Source: Parelaphostrongylus tenuis
Lineage: Eukaryota; Nematoda; Chromadorea; Rhabditida; Metastrongylidae
Direction: 5' to 3'
Length of the DNA: 64,000 bases
Assembly: GCA_019055375.1 (NCBI GenBank)
Contig: JAHQIW010000002.1
Span: 124,001 to 188,000 of the forward strand
The translations under genes were made by a program, and so were the position numbers. The first letter of the stretch is position 1; every line of letters starts with the position of its first letter. Positions 1-12,972 of this stretch are shown here, in pieces. Below the pieces are notes generated by a model. The model worked only from the letters and a program-made list of their open reading frames with translations, ran no database searches and was not told the DNA's origin.

Positions 1-685
<685 letters not shown>

Positions 686-734
686 TAAGTTACAAAATTT
701 GTCCCTTTCAACAGTGTCATGGCACATCGATTGG

Positions 735-1000
735 AAGTGCCCGTGACGCACGCATAGTCGATGGTTCGACCCCGCACTCATGGCTCACTAAGCCTTCTAT
801 CCCTTCGGGATCAGTGAATTGGTAGCAGATTGGTTTAAGAAGATAGCGACACAGTTTTGATACATCGTTAGGCCACCGTGAGTCAGGACCAGATATGGTC
901 AGTCACATCACACGATCCTTGATAAAGTCGAATGCATGGCGCATCCCTCAGGATTGATCAACGTCGAGACCTTATCCTTTATCCTTTATCCTTTTATCGT
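735..1000 (+). repeat. SINE family A, 5'-truncated
   Basis: The sequence resembles the full family A element at 29,700-30,002 but lacks the A-box end of the tRNA-like head. It keeps the GGTTCGACCCC B-box-like block, the middle region and a 3' end of TATCCTTT repeats (about 970-1,000). The same element sits at the matching place in SRP54 intron 6 (51,560-51,800), so it was present before the duplication. Confidence 0.7.
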
Positions 1001-2400
1001 AATGCATTATTGTAATGCTTGTGTTTATAGGTCGTTCGTTATGGAGTATTCATTAGTCATTATAAAGCATATTCGCCTCCTGTGGTGAAACCATAAAGCT
1101 CAGCGTGCCAAAACACCGATTGATCGACATGCATCGATCCACATATAACGCACAACGCTATATAACTACCAACGGACCACAGAATCTCAACGCAAGCAAT
1201 TCGTCAGCCGACTCGCTACTGATTGGTACATCAACTGTACCTATATAAATCCACTAAACTAATTCATACTTGGTGCTTGAGCCGGAACACCATCGTTGGT
1301 GAAAGCACTACATTTTTATTACTAGATTCAGAATTCTTTTTTCGCATCTAAAACTCTAGTTAAAATATATGACTCTGTACTCCAGAATGTCCTCTGTAAG
1401 TTCATATGTTTTCGTGCATTGGCTTAGTCAGCTTAGGCTTAGGCTTAGTAGCGGGGCTTATTGGACAACATAAATGGAAATGAAAAGCCGAGATCCACAG
1501 AACGATAGAACAAATATTGTTCTGGGACTACAATACAAAAATTTAAAATTCTATAAAGAATGGAAGAAAAAATTTGGAATGAGCAACAAAAATACATGAT
1601 GAAAACGCGCCGCATGTGAACTATAACTCTAACTTTATTGATATAGCTCATCAAAAAAGCCATCAAAGATATGAGCTATCCAGTGACGACTAAAACTAAG
1701 AAGAGGAGAAGAAGCGTTTTTTTTTTTTGAGGGATGAAGTTGGATGCAGATAGGGGAAAGTGTTGGATCTCTTTCGGAGTTGTGAGCAAATCCGTGTCAG
1801 GGAGTTGTCATTCCTCTAGGACAGCTAACCATAAGGCTAGGTTTACACTACTTGTAGTTTGCTACAACTATAATGAAGGCGTTCTCTTACTACTAATAAG
1901 GCTTCCGCATGAAACGTTAAACTCGTCACATTTTACAGTCTTTATGAACTTCAAAAGTTGAAAAAAGAAAAAAAAAGTGAAAGTGAGAGGCTCTACTCTC
2001 TTACATCACATTACTTAGACTCAGATGAAAACGATTAAAAAAAAGATATGAAGAAATAGTCACATAGACTGGAAATTTGAGAGAGCACTTTGCAAAATTA
2101 AACTACAACACCAAGAACCACACACAGCTCTCAATTTTATCAAGGGCTGTCACATTATTATCATGACACTATTGTTCCATTCATTTTTCTCTTAGCTGGT
2201 TATGGCTGTGGTATCTTGAAGATTGCTCTAGTAGGTTTGCTATAGAGGTGTAAAAGGGCAAGCGCATTGCAGGTCTATTAACTGAAACTAAAAATGGATC
2301 AGCGCTAATACTTCCGATTATGCTCCGCGAAATGAAATGGCGACCACTGCAGGGAAGAGATTGAGAAGTTTGACACTGTGTTTTGGTCAAGCACTGTTAA
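1001..2400. other. Intergenic sequence, no gene seen
   Basis: No reading frame here resembles a protein I know, and none is flanked by convincing splice sites. Short A/T homopolymer runs occur at about 1,720-1,730 and 1,960-1,980. Confidence 0.5.
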
Positions 2401-2639
2401 CGATCGGCCTGTCGAGTCAATGGTTTAGCGTTACTAAGATGGCGATACGAGCTGTTACATTCAACCTTATTCTCGCTAGCCAGTCTTTGACCAAGACACT
2501 CTGCGCCACGGGCTGAAGCTGGGTCCGAATGCCACTACCAGGAATTCAGAGCAAACACTTGAATACGGCAGTGGCACTATCGCTCGCAATCCAAAAAATG
2601 GTGTTGGCACAAAGTAATGTCTCCGAAACGTCTCATGCA

Positions 2640-3170
2640 ATTACTGACCGCGACTACACTGCGCGCACGCGTGTCCATTTGCGAAAGTCATTTGTTGTGA
2701 TCGCACAGGAGGAGCTTTCTGGAGACTACCATCACTGGAGATGGCGTGTAAGTCTACCACAAAAACAACACACGCCTGGCTGCCTAGCGATAAAGACCCG
2801 CCATCTTAACAGAGGGCAAGGAAAGCCCCACTTATTCTAGGGAGATCATGATCCCGCTTTTGTGGGACTGGTAGAACATGCTGTTTTGTGGACTTTTCTA
2901 CAACATTTCGTTGATGAGAGCCAACGTCTACGAGGAACTGCTTCAAAAGCTGGCTGCACCATTACAAAAGAAGAGTCCGAAACGGCTTAACATCTTTATT
3001 TTTCGGAATAACTTTCGGCTTCGCATTGCAAAATCTACTCGCCTCATTTTGGACAAACTGGGCTCAGTCCCCATACCGTATTTGCTGTATAGCCCTGATA
3101 TTACCCCATCGCATTATCATATCTTTCATGCCTTGGGCTAATATCTTCAGGAGAAAAAAAACCAGCCCAA
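2640..3170 (+). pseudogene. mariner-type transposase relic
   Basis: Translation of 2,700-2,800 gives a degraded FLETTITGDG...VYHKNN block, equivalent to the region of mariner transposases around the first catalytic aspartate. The 87-residue frame at 2,878-3,141 continues with NVYEELLQKLAAPLQKKSPK, then RIAKSTR and YSPDITPSHYHIF, the family's C-terminal core. The second catalytic Asp (usually HDN) reads RNN and the third (usually PSDYH) reads PSHYH. Together with frame changes before 2,878 this means the copy is dead. Terminal inverted repeats were not found. Confidence 0.75.
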
Positions 3171-3460
3171 AAGTGAACGGTAGACCTTTCAGCTAAATCA
3201 CATTTCATTGTTTTATCTTAGTGCAACATTTCGAGCTAATTTATCATATGAGAAAGATCCAACAGTAAGGATAAATAAGCTATATAGCCGAAAAAAACTC
3301 ACAGCGGTGAAAACAGCATCGACAACATTTCCTTCGCAATGCTGAATCGGTACGTCAATGTAGATTTCCCACATGAATTCTTTATAAAGCATCTGAAAAT
3401 ACCCAACGCGACTCGTTCAGTAAACGTTTCAACTACGGGAGGAGAGTGTTAGGAAATATA

Positions 3461-4170
3461 TAAGACGACAAATGAAAAACCGATCTCATTCGTTCGACAG
3501 GAACTTTTCATAAAAGTGCTAGTAATCATTCAAAAGCCTAATTCTCTGGCTAGAGTTGCACGTGGCTGGTATTTGCAAGTACCCTTCTATAGCGTTGTAG
3601 GAATCAAGATAAAATTATGTTTCACATCGGCTGCGCAATCCAAATATTATCTCGCCGGTATCACCAAAAAGCACGATCGTGCAGGGAATTTATTGCAGTA
3701 GCAGAGACTTGCGATTAATCTGGAATTTCTTTCAAAGCGAAGAAGTAATTCCTAATTGATTACCAAGCATCGCACTTTTCCGAATCGCCAGTCGATCGAT
3801 CGTGGCCGGCCGGAGCATCCAATCTGCGGCCACCAACCCCGGACCATCAATTAGCCCTGTAAGCATGCAACCCGAATGTGCAAAACTTGATCTCATTTTT
3901 TCTGCTACACAACGATCTTCCCAGAAAATAAGCACAGCGTTGAAATCCTTGAATCCTACGCTATCTAATGATTACTAATAGTCTAAAGTGAGAGCTGTGT
4001 CTTGCGAGAAAAATGCGTTATGAAACACAAGTGTTTTCCTTCTGTAACAACGTCAAAAAAAGGTTTAATCAAGAAACGACCAAGAAATGTAAAATTTTGA
4101 ATAGTTGTTGGCACTCTTATGTAATTCCTGTTCAGCGAATGAGATCGATTTATCATTTGTTAACATATAA
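3461..4170. mobile_element. Family R long-TIR element, about 700 bp
   Basis: The left end (GACAAATGAAAAACCGATCT at about 3,468, then a stretch around 3,500) reappears inverted at the right end (about 4,125-4,168, with CAGCGAATGAGATCG and TCATTTGTTA). The arms can be followed for roughly 60-100 bp. No transposase frame is present, so this is a non-autonomous element. It is similar along its length to 53,799-54,422. Confidence 0.65.
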
Positions 4171-5960
4171 TAGGTTTCTGAATCTGTATAATGTTAATGT
4201 TACCATATATAAGTCCCTGTTTAATGAAGGTCATAGTTTTGACCCATTTTCACATTTCTGTCTCATATCGTGAGAGTAACATATTTACTAAGATGCGAAA
4301 TTTCTTGAAGCAACGTATATCAAGGAAGTTGTAGTATGTAGCTGAAGTACGCGTAGAATGAGCATGCGTTCCTTACTCTGTAGATTACTTCTTTTAACTC
4401 GTTGTGAACGACGTGTAACTGTCCTGGCACACGACTGCTTCAAGACCTTTCTCTCTGGACAGAGACTTTTCAAACCTTCAGTAAACATTTGAGTGCTCGA
4501 ATCTATGCGATTTCGACAGCATACTTGGCTTCCAACAGGCTCTTATTATGCTGAGGCGATGAAAATAAAATTATGCTTCACACTTAATGATATATTTGCA
4601 CAGCTGAGGTTTGTCAAGAGTTCGCTGAACTTTTAATGTCCATTCGATAACTCAACTCGATAGTTATGAGATCTAAATTTTTTTTCCAAAACAGTTTTCA
4701 CAAAACACTGTAGGAGCACAAAGAAGATTACTTGTTCGCCCCCGAAGTAATTAGCCCACCGCTTGAACTACGCAGCAGATTTGTTAATACTTGCTAGTAA
4801 AGGTTAGAGGCACTTTATTGTTACAAGGAGATGAAATCCCTCAAAATTTTTTTCAGTATGTCTTAGGCAATTCTACAAGGGGAGAAATAGAAGTTAAAAA
4901 TATCCAGATTTCCGGGGATTCCGTTTCCTATTTTCTAGGACGCAGGGGCGATCTTCTTGCTGGGAATATCTTTACAAATGTCTCTCCGTGATATTTACCA
5001 TTCCTTGACAAGAAAATGCTCCTATCAGCTACATCTCACTTCAGAACCGCTAGCAAAACGAGATGAAAAACGCCAGCTCGCTACTACTAGCGCGAAGTGC
5101 GTTTTACTTGTCGTTGGTACTTTGCACTGAGAATATCTATGCAGAAACAAGGCGGAGTACTAAAATTTCCATTTCTCAATCCATCGTATGATCATCAATA
5201 GCTTAGTGGAAATGCTCTGCTTTTTTTTCAAAAAAAGCAACGAAACGTGATCACATTATTACACGGAATGCGGCCTTACTTCACACGGTTCGTAACAAAT
5301 AGTGAGAGTTTTTCAAAAAAGTCAGCGTTCTTTTTACTGAAAATACGTTTACCAGCAGCCACTTCACTAATAATCTATCCTTTCATAATAATAAAGTCTC
5401 CTTAGAATCGAATCGCACCAAAATCCTCTGTCAAGTTGAAATATATAACTTCGAAAAGCAATAGAATATAATATGTGGACCTCTATAGAAACAAAGCCTA
5501 GTGTTTTCTGCATCGAATCTTTGAATGACTAGATAACCCAGATAAAGTGTGAGAACAACGACTTACAACTTTAGATTTTGAGGAGCTGACAGGAGAATTT
5601 CATGAATCTCTATTACTATTATGACTAACGCTTCGGAGGTAATGAATTAACTCTTTCGAGATTGCAGGTGAAATCACTTCCAAGTTCAATCCGGATTTGA
5701 AGCACGATTTTCTTCATTTGACTGGAGATTTCTCTTCCGTTTCGTAAAAAATATGGATCGTTTTCATTACTTTGACGCTGCAAGCTCTGATTTGTTGAAA
5801 ATGTTACTGCACGCTGGCTGCGATGCGAGTTCATCAGTATTCCTCAACATTGTCTTCCATATTAGTGGCTTGAAGGGTGGAAACATTCACAGAACTCTGA
5901 CGAAAACTTTGTTCTATAGTTCTCTCTTAGTGTAAATTTGTTACTTCCTAATTTATATTG
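4171..5960. other. Non-coding, with an anonymous repeat
   Basis: No supportable gene. The stretch about 4,970-5,220 resembles 40,240-40,640 and, more weakly, 12,840-12,950. Shared blocks include the GTGATATT...CCATT block and the CACTGAGAA...AGAAACAA block, so it is an undefined dispersed repeat. Confidence 0.4.
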
Positions 5961-5966
5961 CAATAG

Positions 5967-6215
5967 AGCGCATGCGGAGTGGTGGTTAGCGGTGCTGTGC
6001 TTCGCACACAAGGTCTATAGATCGATCTAGCGCTTATGGCTCACCTAGTCTTCCATCTCTTCATGGTTGTTAAGTTAGTGCGAGACTTGTTTCGGAGGAT
6101 GAGCAGCACTAACTTGATACATGATAGACCACCGCGAGTTATTGTACAATCCAGATATGCATTCGTTAACTTCAAACTAAGCCGAAATTTAAAGACGATT
6201 GCATGGCTTTTTCTT
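5967..6215 (+). repeat. SINE family A, diverged
   Basis: The tRNA-like head starts at GAGCGCATGCGGAGTGGTGG, followed by a B-box remnant (GATCGATCTAGCGC) and the family middle region with GGATGAGCAGCACTAACTTG. The 3' simple-repeat tail is lost. The 114-119 residue frames over it on both strands are by-products of the repeat. Confidence 0.7.
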
Positions 6216-7254
6216 AGAGACCTATCAACTCCGCAAACTTCATCTCTTTTTTTACTTAGTATTGCTAATAAAACCGCTACGAAACTCAAGCTGGTCAAGC
6301 AACTCGGAAGGCGAAACGTAATTTTCTCACCGATCTTCAATCTGCTCAGAAGGCTTTGCAAAAAGCAAGCTTCGACTAGAATCATGATTTACTGAGCTAT
6401 TAAACGTTTACTGAAATTCGGTAACAAAGCTTTATACGCCGAAAACAGACTTTAAATTGGTGTGTACTCAAAAGAATACACGCGAGCCCCAGGGGTTTAA
6501 CCTCTAACGGACGGCTATAACAATCGATACCTTCAGAGCGATTTGTGCGATTTTCGTTGTTTGGCTGAGGTTTTTATCTTCCTTTAGAGAAAATTCTTGG
6601 AATTATTGTATCAATTTGCTAAGATAAGATTTTCTCTATTCGGTCATACATCTTTGGTTTAGTTATATGAGTCTTCTGTAGAGAAAAACTCTCGGTTACA
6701 ATGCAGTCGTACTGAATGGCATTCAATCAATTGTATTTCATTGTACAAAGAGGATCACAAGAAAATTCTTTAGCTTCTCCCTCAGTATTATACGATACCC
6801 AGAAGTCGCCATGGCAGTTAAAAAACGAAGAATAGCTCGTAATTTGGCAGGATTATTACGCATGCTGTATTCGACACCTGTTAGTCGAAAACTCTTACTA
6901 TAACTAAGCTTATATCAATCGTTCTTTTTCTCAATTATTCAGAGTTGACGTACGCGAGAAAAGGTTGAGTACTTATGCATAGTGGAAGAATTGTCGGCGG
7001 TGTGGGACAACCGTGTCAGAATAAAAGGCTTAGGACTTTGATATTATGCAAACTATTGCTCAGAAATATGTGTCTCCAGATAAGTGTTCTCAGGCTTCGG
7101 TGTTTTATTCCTTTTCGAGGCTTTCGTAGTTATTCGACAGTTTCAATATCGGAAAACTGAAGGGTGGGTTTTATTTTTCAAGTGGTTTCCATATTATACT
7201 GTAAATGTGAAGTAAACTTATCGGTACTTCTGTGTTAGACAGCGACAAATTTTT
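6216..7254. other. Non-coding, nothing recognised
   Basis: AT-rich sequence without a supportable gene or repeat that I recognise. Confidence 0.4.
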
Positions 7255-7480
7255 AAGTCGATCTTATTCGCTGGACGGGAATTTTTTATACATGCGTTAG
7301 TAATCATTCCATACCATAAATCCATGGCTATAACTCACATTTTCAAATTTTTATTATAACACCCTTTTATGACACTGCAGCATCCAGAATGAAATCTTGT
7401 TTCTCACTTGGTTCCCGCCTTCGTTTTTATCACGCATACTAGCTAAAAGCACGAAAAGCATCTCAACGTATAGATAATTT
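7255..7480. repeat. Family R fragment (left arm and interior)
   Basis: The block with TGCGTTAGTAATCATTC and the later TTTTTATCACGCATACTAGCT match the left arm and interior of the longer family R copies at 58,985-59,725 and 60,575-61,465. The right arm is missing. Confidence 0.5.
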
Positions 7481-7739
7481 TCGATAGCATCGGAGCCTAC
7501 GTTTTAACTTGAAGTTTCTAGTGATGTAGTGAAGAGATCCCCCAGTCGAATAATTTTTCAAACGCTATCGGTTGCTTCCCTTCTCCCCTTCCCCCCTCCC
7601 CTCGCTTCGTCAGTTGGCCGGTACGCGAAGTAGTCGAAAGGCTCATAGCTGAGTAAAATGTGAAGGGAAGCCACAACAACGACTTGTTAGTGAGGCTATC
7701 GCCTGATCCACTACATAGCTCGTGATCTACCGCGCCATG

Positions 7740-7880
7740 CGTCAAAACGGCTGCGACTATTTTAATTTGTGGCGTGCCCTGCAAAAACATTTGCGCCAGC
7801 CGGGGTTCGAACCCAGATCTCGATCTTTCTCGGAGATGTGTGCTGAATCGTTTCACCACCAACGCCCGTTTTGCACAGCA
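7740..7880 (-). repeat. tRNA-like module, family D
   Basis: Read on the minus strand, the segment has a tRNA-like head with GGTGGTGAAACGATTCAGCA and a perfect B-box-type block GGGTTCGAACCCC (plus-strand 7,802-7,814), followed by GGCGCAAATGTTTT. The flanks GTGCTGTGCAAAACGGGCG and the inverted GTGCCCTGCAAAA face each other around the head, as in the better preserved copy at 8,413-8,658. I do not call it a tRNA gene because no cloverleaf with a proper acceptor stem is apparent. Confidence 0.6.
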
Positions 7881-8029
7881 CTCTTTTTACCCTAAAAACG
7901 CGTTATCTGTCAACAGCCAATCGTCGACGGCCTGGCGGGGCAGCCGCCACCGGCACTGAACTAACTCATTTGATTGATATTGGGTATTAATAATCAATCG
8001 AAACTCATTTATCATATCTTTCGTTTCGA

Positions 8030-8412
8030 GTGCTTTCTTAAGTCAGAGCAGTCGCTAATCATCTTTTGAGTCACGCATGTTAGTGGTTTGTCAAAGAGGG
8101 CTGACTTATAGATCCCGATACACGTGTTTTGATCTTGCGATCTCGTCAGTCGGGCAGTTACCCTTTCTCGTCTTTTGCTAATCTCTGTGGGTGCCCAGTC
8201 CCCACACTAAGAGTTAACGACGACGGACGCTTGACACCTCATGTACAGTGAAATCCTCACAAAACACAGTGTGTTGTGCACTTGATTGCTCTTGGCTAGT
8301 AAATTCAATATATCACATCTTTCGTTTCGAATGTTTTCTTAAGACCACAGCTCAAATTTCAATATGCGTGATAATTATTTTTTGAGCCACGCATGTCAGC
8401 GGTCTATCAATC
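8030..8412. repeat. Family C element
   Basis: It contains the family signature: the end block CTTAAGACCACAGCTCAAAT, the GAGCCACGCATGTCAG block, TCTCGTCAGTCGGGCAGTTA, and an ACACAGTGTGTTGTGCACTT core. It is separated from the next copy (8,659-9,022) by an inserted family D element. Confidence 0.65.
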
Positions 8413-8658
8413 GAAATTCATTTATTTCACTCCCTCTTGCGGTGATATGGTTTTATGATATACCCAATAATGTGAAGCGTAAAGAGAGGGTTGTGCAAAA
8501 CGGGCGTCTGTGGTGCAACGGTTCAGCACACGCTCCTGGAAAGTGTGAGATCTGGGTTCCAGTCCCGGCTGACGCAAATGTTTTTACACAGCACTCCACA
8601 TTATTGGGTATGTTATAAGGCCATATCACCGCAATAAGCGGTCAAATAAATGAATTTC
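8413..8658. mobile_element. Family D: 246 bp inverted-repeat element with a tRNA-like core
   Basis: The left arm (GAAATTCATTTATTTCACTC, then TGCGGTGATATGG and TACCCAATAATGTG) is repeated inverted at the right end (CACATTATTGGGTA, CCATATCACCGCA, AATAAATGAATTTC), giving arms of about 60 bp. Between them is a tRNA-like module with GTGGTGCAACGGTTCAGCAC and a B-box-like GGGTTCCAGTCCC at 8,555-8,567. No transposase is present. The element interrupts a family C repeat. The combination of DNA-transposon-like arms with a pol III-like core is unusual. Confidence 0.7.
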
Positions 8659-9022
8659 TATATGCCTGGTAATCATTTTTGAGCCACGCACGTCAGTGGT
8701 TTCAAAGAGGGTTCACTTATAGAGCCCAATCCACGTGTTTCGATCTTGCGATCTCGTCAGTCGGGCAGTTACCCTTTCTCGTCTTTTGTTAATCTCTGTG
8801 GGTGCTCCAGTCCCCACACTAAGAGCTAACGACGACGAACGCTTGACACCTCATGTACAGTGAAATCCTCACAAAACACAGTGTGTTGTTCACTTGATTG
8901 CTCTTGGCTAGTATATTCAATATATCACACCTTTCGTTTCGAATGTTTTCTCAAGACCACAGCTCAAATTTCAATATGCGTGATAATTATTTTTTGAGCC
9001 ACGCATGTCAGCGGTCTATCAA
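8659..9022. repeat. Family C element
   Basis: Near-duplicate of 8,030-8,412, in the same order: CCTGGTAATCATTTTTGAGC, TCTCGTCAGTCGGGCAGTTA, CACACTAAGAGCTAACGACG, ACACAGTGTGTTGTTCACTT, and then another CTTAAGACCACAGCTC-like end (TCAAGACCACAGCTC). Confidence 0.65.
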
Positions 9023-9229
9023 AAAAAAAGGAATTTTGATTGATTATTATTGGTTTATTCGGATTTTACAACGTATCAGTAGAAACTTTGAATAGAATTG
9101 TCGATTCTGGTGCTATGATAAATTCGCTAGACGCTCATATGCTTTTCATGCTCTCAGCGAGTTATTTTCGTTATGAAAATGAAAATGAAAAGCGAGGGAG
9201 AAACAAAATTTCATACTGGACGTGACAGC

Positions 9230-9480
9230 ATTATAAAATGGTGCTTTGAAAACGTACAGTTGTTGCCAGGGATTTAGTTTTCACCATTACTAACGCTCCT
9301 ATGAAGACTTCTTGTCCAGCGAATGAGATCGGCCTGAAATGTGCCGTCGTCTAACATATGCATGGAATTTTCTTTCACATACAAGCATTTTTCGCTGGAC
9401 AAAGATTTTCATTCAGACCTCCAATGACCATTCAATAGCACAAATTTCACGATCTCAATGATAAGTTTGGTTTCTAAGAG
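9230..9480. repeat. Family R fragment (right arm)
   Basis: It has the interior and right-arm features of family R: ATTATAAAATGGTGCTTTGA, ACTAACGCTCCTATGAAGAC and TGTCCAGCGAATGAGATCGG. The left arm is not seen. Confidence 0.5.
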
Positions 9481-9849
9481 GGAAGTTTTATTGCGTTGTT
9501 ACAGCTAAAAGATTACTAAGTTTTGCAATCGACGCCGTGTTGATCACACAGCGCAATTTCCACGTGCCGTGCGATGCGCGCCAAGTGCAAAGCGCAATAT
9601 TTTTTAGCTGCAGCAGCGCACAAAAAGGTCTTTCTTAAAAACTGGGCATACCATTAAGTTTGCTACGATTTAAGCTATCGAATAGGTGTGAAAGCCTGGT
9701 AGGAAAGCCGTGCTTAGCGGGAAATTCTCAGGCGTGCAACACTGTTCTTCTTGCTCTTAAGGTTGGATTATGGGTGCCAATACTTTTTTTCCACTCACTA
9801 GGTGTGCTCTGAACACTCTTCCAAAGATTAAGTGTAATCACCTGTATCA

Positions 9850-10141
9850 CGTGTCGTCCCGTTAATTGTCGAGTGACTCGAGCGGGTAGCAGCAACTCTT
9901 CCATTTTTCCCTATCGCGTGCAAGAGTAGCCCAGTGGGTCCTCCTCGCTTTAGGGATTCGCTGAGCATCACATCTTTCTTCTATAGCTTTCGTGAAGAAA
10001 TCGGACCAACGGGTCGGTGATCTTCTTGTAGAGCGCTTGATGTCCCGAGTAATCTAGTCGGTAACGGCTTTCGCCCATCGGTTGTCGTTGAAGCACATCA
10101 CGTGTCCGGCCCACCTTATTTTCGATATCCTGGCGTGCAGA
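9850..10141 (-). mobile_element. RTE-type retrotransposon, 3' end fragment
   Basis: On the minus strand this reads the same C-terminal coding stretch as 27,650-27,945 (ISKIRWAGHVMRFNDNRW and onward) and ends with the family's 3' tail: CACGTGATACAGGTGAT in plus-sense of the element, here inverted at about 9,840-9,860. Everything upstream of the C-terminus is missing. A piece of the element's endonuclease region lies close by in the opposite orientation (10,326-10,390). Confidence 0.8.
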
Positions 10142-10325
10142 ACGTAATAGAATTAAATGTAATAGAGTTTATTAATGGCCGAATTACCAAAGTCTCCCAT
10201 TCTTCGAACTCTGGAGGGGTCAAACTGACTCATTCTTCAGTCAACCACTTCGGAGGCAGACCTCCGCAAGCACTTAATACTGAATGGAAGAGTGGCGAAC
10301 AGTGTGCGACGAAAGAATGATTGTG

Positions 10326-10390
10326 TGCGACGTTATTGGCCTGGCTGAGATGAGAAGACGTCACCGATTCCACACTGTGTATGACATCAA
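10326..10390 (+). mobile_element. RTE endonuclease fragment, inverted relative to the neighbouring 3' end
   Basis: Translated, this gives DVIGLAEMRRRHRFHTVYD, matching the apurinic endonuclease region of the RTE at 25,200-25,260 (NVIGLAETRRRQPFHAVYA). About 185 bp of unrelated or strongly diverged sequence separates it from the 3' end fragment. Confidence 0.65.
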
Positions 10391-10399
10391 AGAAGATAT

Positions 10400-12970
10400 T
10401 TCCAAAAGCAGGAATTTTCAAGAAAGTTGAGCGTTATTTTTTTCTATGAATGCGTTTTCAAAAGCTTTCTCAATGATAATTCAAGTTAGAAATCTAATTA
10501 TAGTCTCAAAAAAGTCCACTACGAATTAGAAAAATTGGATTGAGATTGCAAAACGTAATCTTTTATTTATTATTCAAACTTACTGTGGAACCATTTTTAA
10601 AGTACAAGCTTAGTTTTAGAATTAGAATTTCTTAAGCTATTTATTGACTACAAAACGCTCAGTAACATTTGGAAATATAATTCTTCTTAACAAGGATGTC
10701 ATTTTTCCCATTGAAAAGGCAAGATTTTATGAAGCATTAGCGTTAATCTTCCTAAAATTAGTCATACAGGGTCCTCATCAGTGATATTGCATCGCTCTTT
10801 AATGACAATAATCCTCTGAGAGCTTCATTAACCTGAATTTCTATTGGAGCACGCACCACTCTGCGTAGCCTGTTCGAACTGCGGGCACCACAGGAGGGTC
10901 ATATTGATCCTCATCGTCCGCAAAGAGATATGTGCATGATTTGCTATCCCTTGTAATCTGTCTTTACTAAACCTTTGTCATTTTTCTGCGATCATAATGG
11001 AATTATTGATGTGTTTCGACGTTTTGGTGAGAAAATTAGATATGGCTCGTATTTCAAGGAACGATGTTTTCATATAGAAAGCTTGATGAGTTGCTGCTCC
11101 TAACTCGTTGCGGTCATACTGGAGTCGCACTTTGAGTTAATCATTTTCGCAGTGCATCAAAGCAAGTGTGCCACCTCCGGCGACATTATCGGCGACGCTA
11201 TCTGCAAAGCACACATTCATAATAGGATTGGGAGAGTAGAACGACGATCGCAAATGAGATGAAGTGTTGGTGTCACCAAACGCTTGTAGTTATGCTTAAC
11301 TGTGCTATTTCAGTCACATCGCCGCTATTCGAAGTAGATCCCTCTATAGAGGAGTCAGTAGAGTGAAGGTATTGGCGGAGCCGAAGGAGACTGCGTCCTT
11401 GAGGACGATACAGGCAACTGTATAGCACTTATCAGACCTCATAAACAGCTCAAAACATGTTACATCATCGTGTTATATCATCATTAGGTCAGCTTCATAC
11501 CGCCTTGCATCTATGTTGCAACAACAAAAACGGTATTCCTTCACTCGTTGATGAATAGAACAAAATGGTCTCACTCTCACAGGATAACGACAAGCTATAT
11601 GTATTAAGTAATGACTGCTGTAACACCTGTCTAGCACTGTATAAGCGCCAAAACGGACATAGGATATGCTGTCAGGAGATATGTGGTCAGCTATTATAAT
11701 GCTGTTATGGTGATGTTATAAGTTGTGCCGAAATAATACCATATAAACTCCTAAGCCATCATTTTTTTGTACGCAACAGCCAAGAGTAGTCACGATTAGA
11801 ATTTCGGAAACATAAGCAGTTGATCAAAAGTTTAAATGCATACTGCAGGCGATACCCATATATTCGCAACTTTCAGTAATTCTTAAATTATTAGAGCAGG
11901 TCTATGGAGTTATAGAACAGACTTTTTACTATCGTTCTATATTCACTGATTCTGAGCGCTCTGCACTTTTTTTGCTTAATTACCTTTAGGACGATTTCCT
12001 ATGACTCCCGATTTCCAACCTCTCAACTAAATCCCTAAAAGATCATTTGTAGGAATTGCGGAAGTCCACTGATACAATAAAAAACCACCGAGTTTTCTCA
12101 ACTGCTCCTGTGGATATTCTCCTCAGTTTTATCGCTTTAGGCAGATAGACTTTTTTGGTTTCTTCGGATTACCCTAGTTCATATTTGCGAGTAGGAGTTG
12201 GGTACTTCTGCGTTACAGAGGAATCCATGCGTAAAATCACAGGGCTTTTCAGAAAGACTAGTTAGTGCGGTTTATTTCTGGTCTGCACATTGCTGTCAGT
12301 CAGTATTGACGGTTTTTCAAAGTCTGCCTTCAAAAGTGGTCGACTCATGAAATTGCAAGTCAATTTGACCTTCCTAAGTATTGAAAAGAGAAAATCAATT
12401 AAACTCTAAGATAATCAGTGAGTGATTAAAGAGGGTATCGTCGCTTGAAACCTGCTCTGCATTCGATGGCGATGAGAAGTGTTCGAAAAAAGTCAAGGCT
12501 CAGGTGTATGATATCGACCTGCTTCTATAAAGTGTACATGCCCGATATTTGGAAGTTCATTGTGGAGCAGACATATCTAAGGTTATGGGACTAATGATGA
12601 ATAGAAAATGACGGTCTCACTCTCACAAGACGGGCGACAATAACGCCCACTACGAGTCGGAAAGACGATCATTTCCAAAGATGTTGATTTATAGCTGAGA
12701 AGTACGAATCATTACGGACATAAGCGTTCTTTTTATCAGAAATACCTATGTAAATCTCCATGACTATATGACATTTTTTGGGGTAATAATGAAATTACAA
12801 TACCAGGATAACTATTCGAAAGTTGGTCGTACTTTTTTCCTCTCTGGCACTGTGCACTAAGAAGGCCCTTCCAGAAACAAAGCTCAGTGCAGAAAATTTA
12901 TCCAATTTTCCAGCTATCGATGACTACTAATGGTCTAGTGAAAATAAAGGAACTATTAGCTGTTTATTGG
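10400..12970. other. Non-coding, nothing clearly recognised
   Basis: No gene can be supported across these 2.5 kb. About 11,340-11,480 shares blocks with 37,090-37,240 (gap-separated ACCTCATA...GGCTCAAAACATGT-like), so it carries an undefined repeat. Several long stretches are AT-rich. Confidence 0.4.
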
Positions 12971-12972
12971 GG

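Noticed and set aside
6036..6395. 119- and 114-codon frames on opposite strands
   Set aside because: Largely over a SINE family A copy and its flank, with no recognisable motif or splice context.
7518..7862. 114-codon minus-strand frame
   Set aside because: It covers the tRNA-like family D module and adjoining low-complexity DNA.
7740..7880. tRNA gene
   Set aside because: The B-box is perfect, but no paired acceptor stem or plausible anticodon arm is visible and the unit recurs as a repeat.
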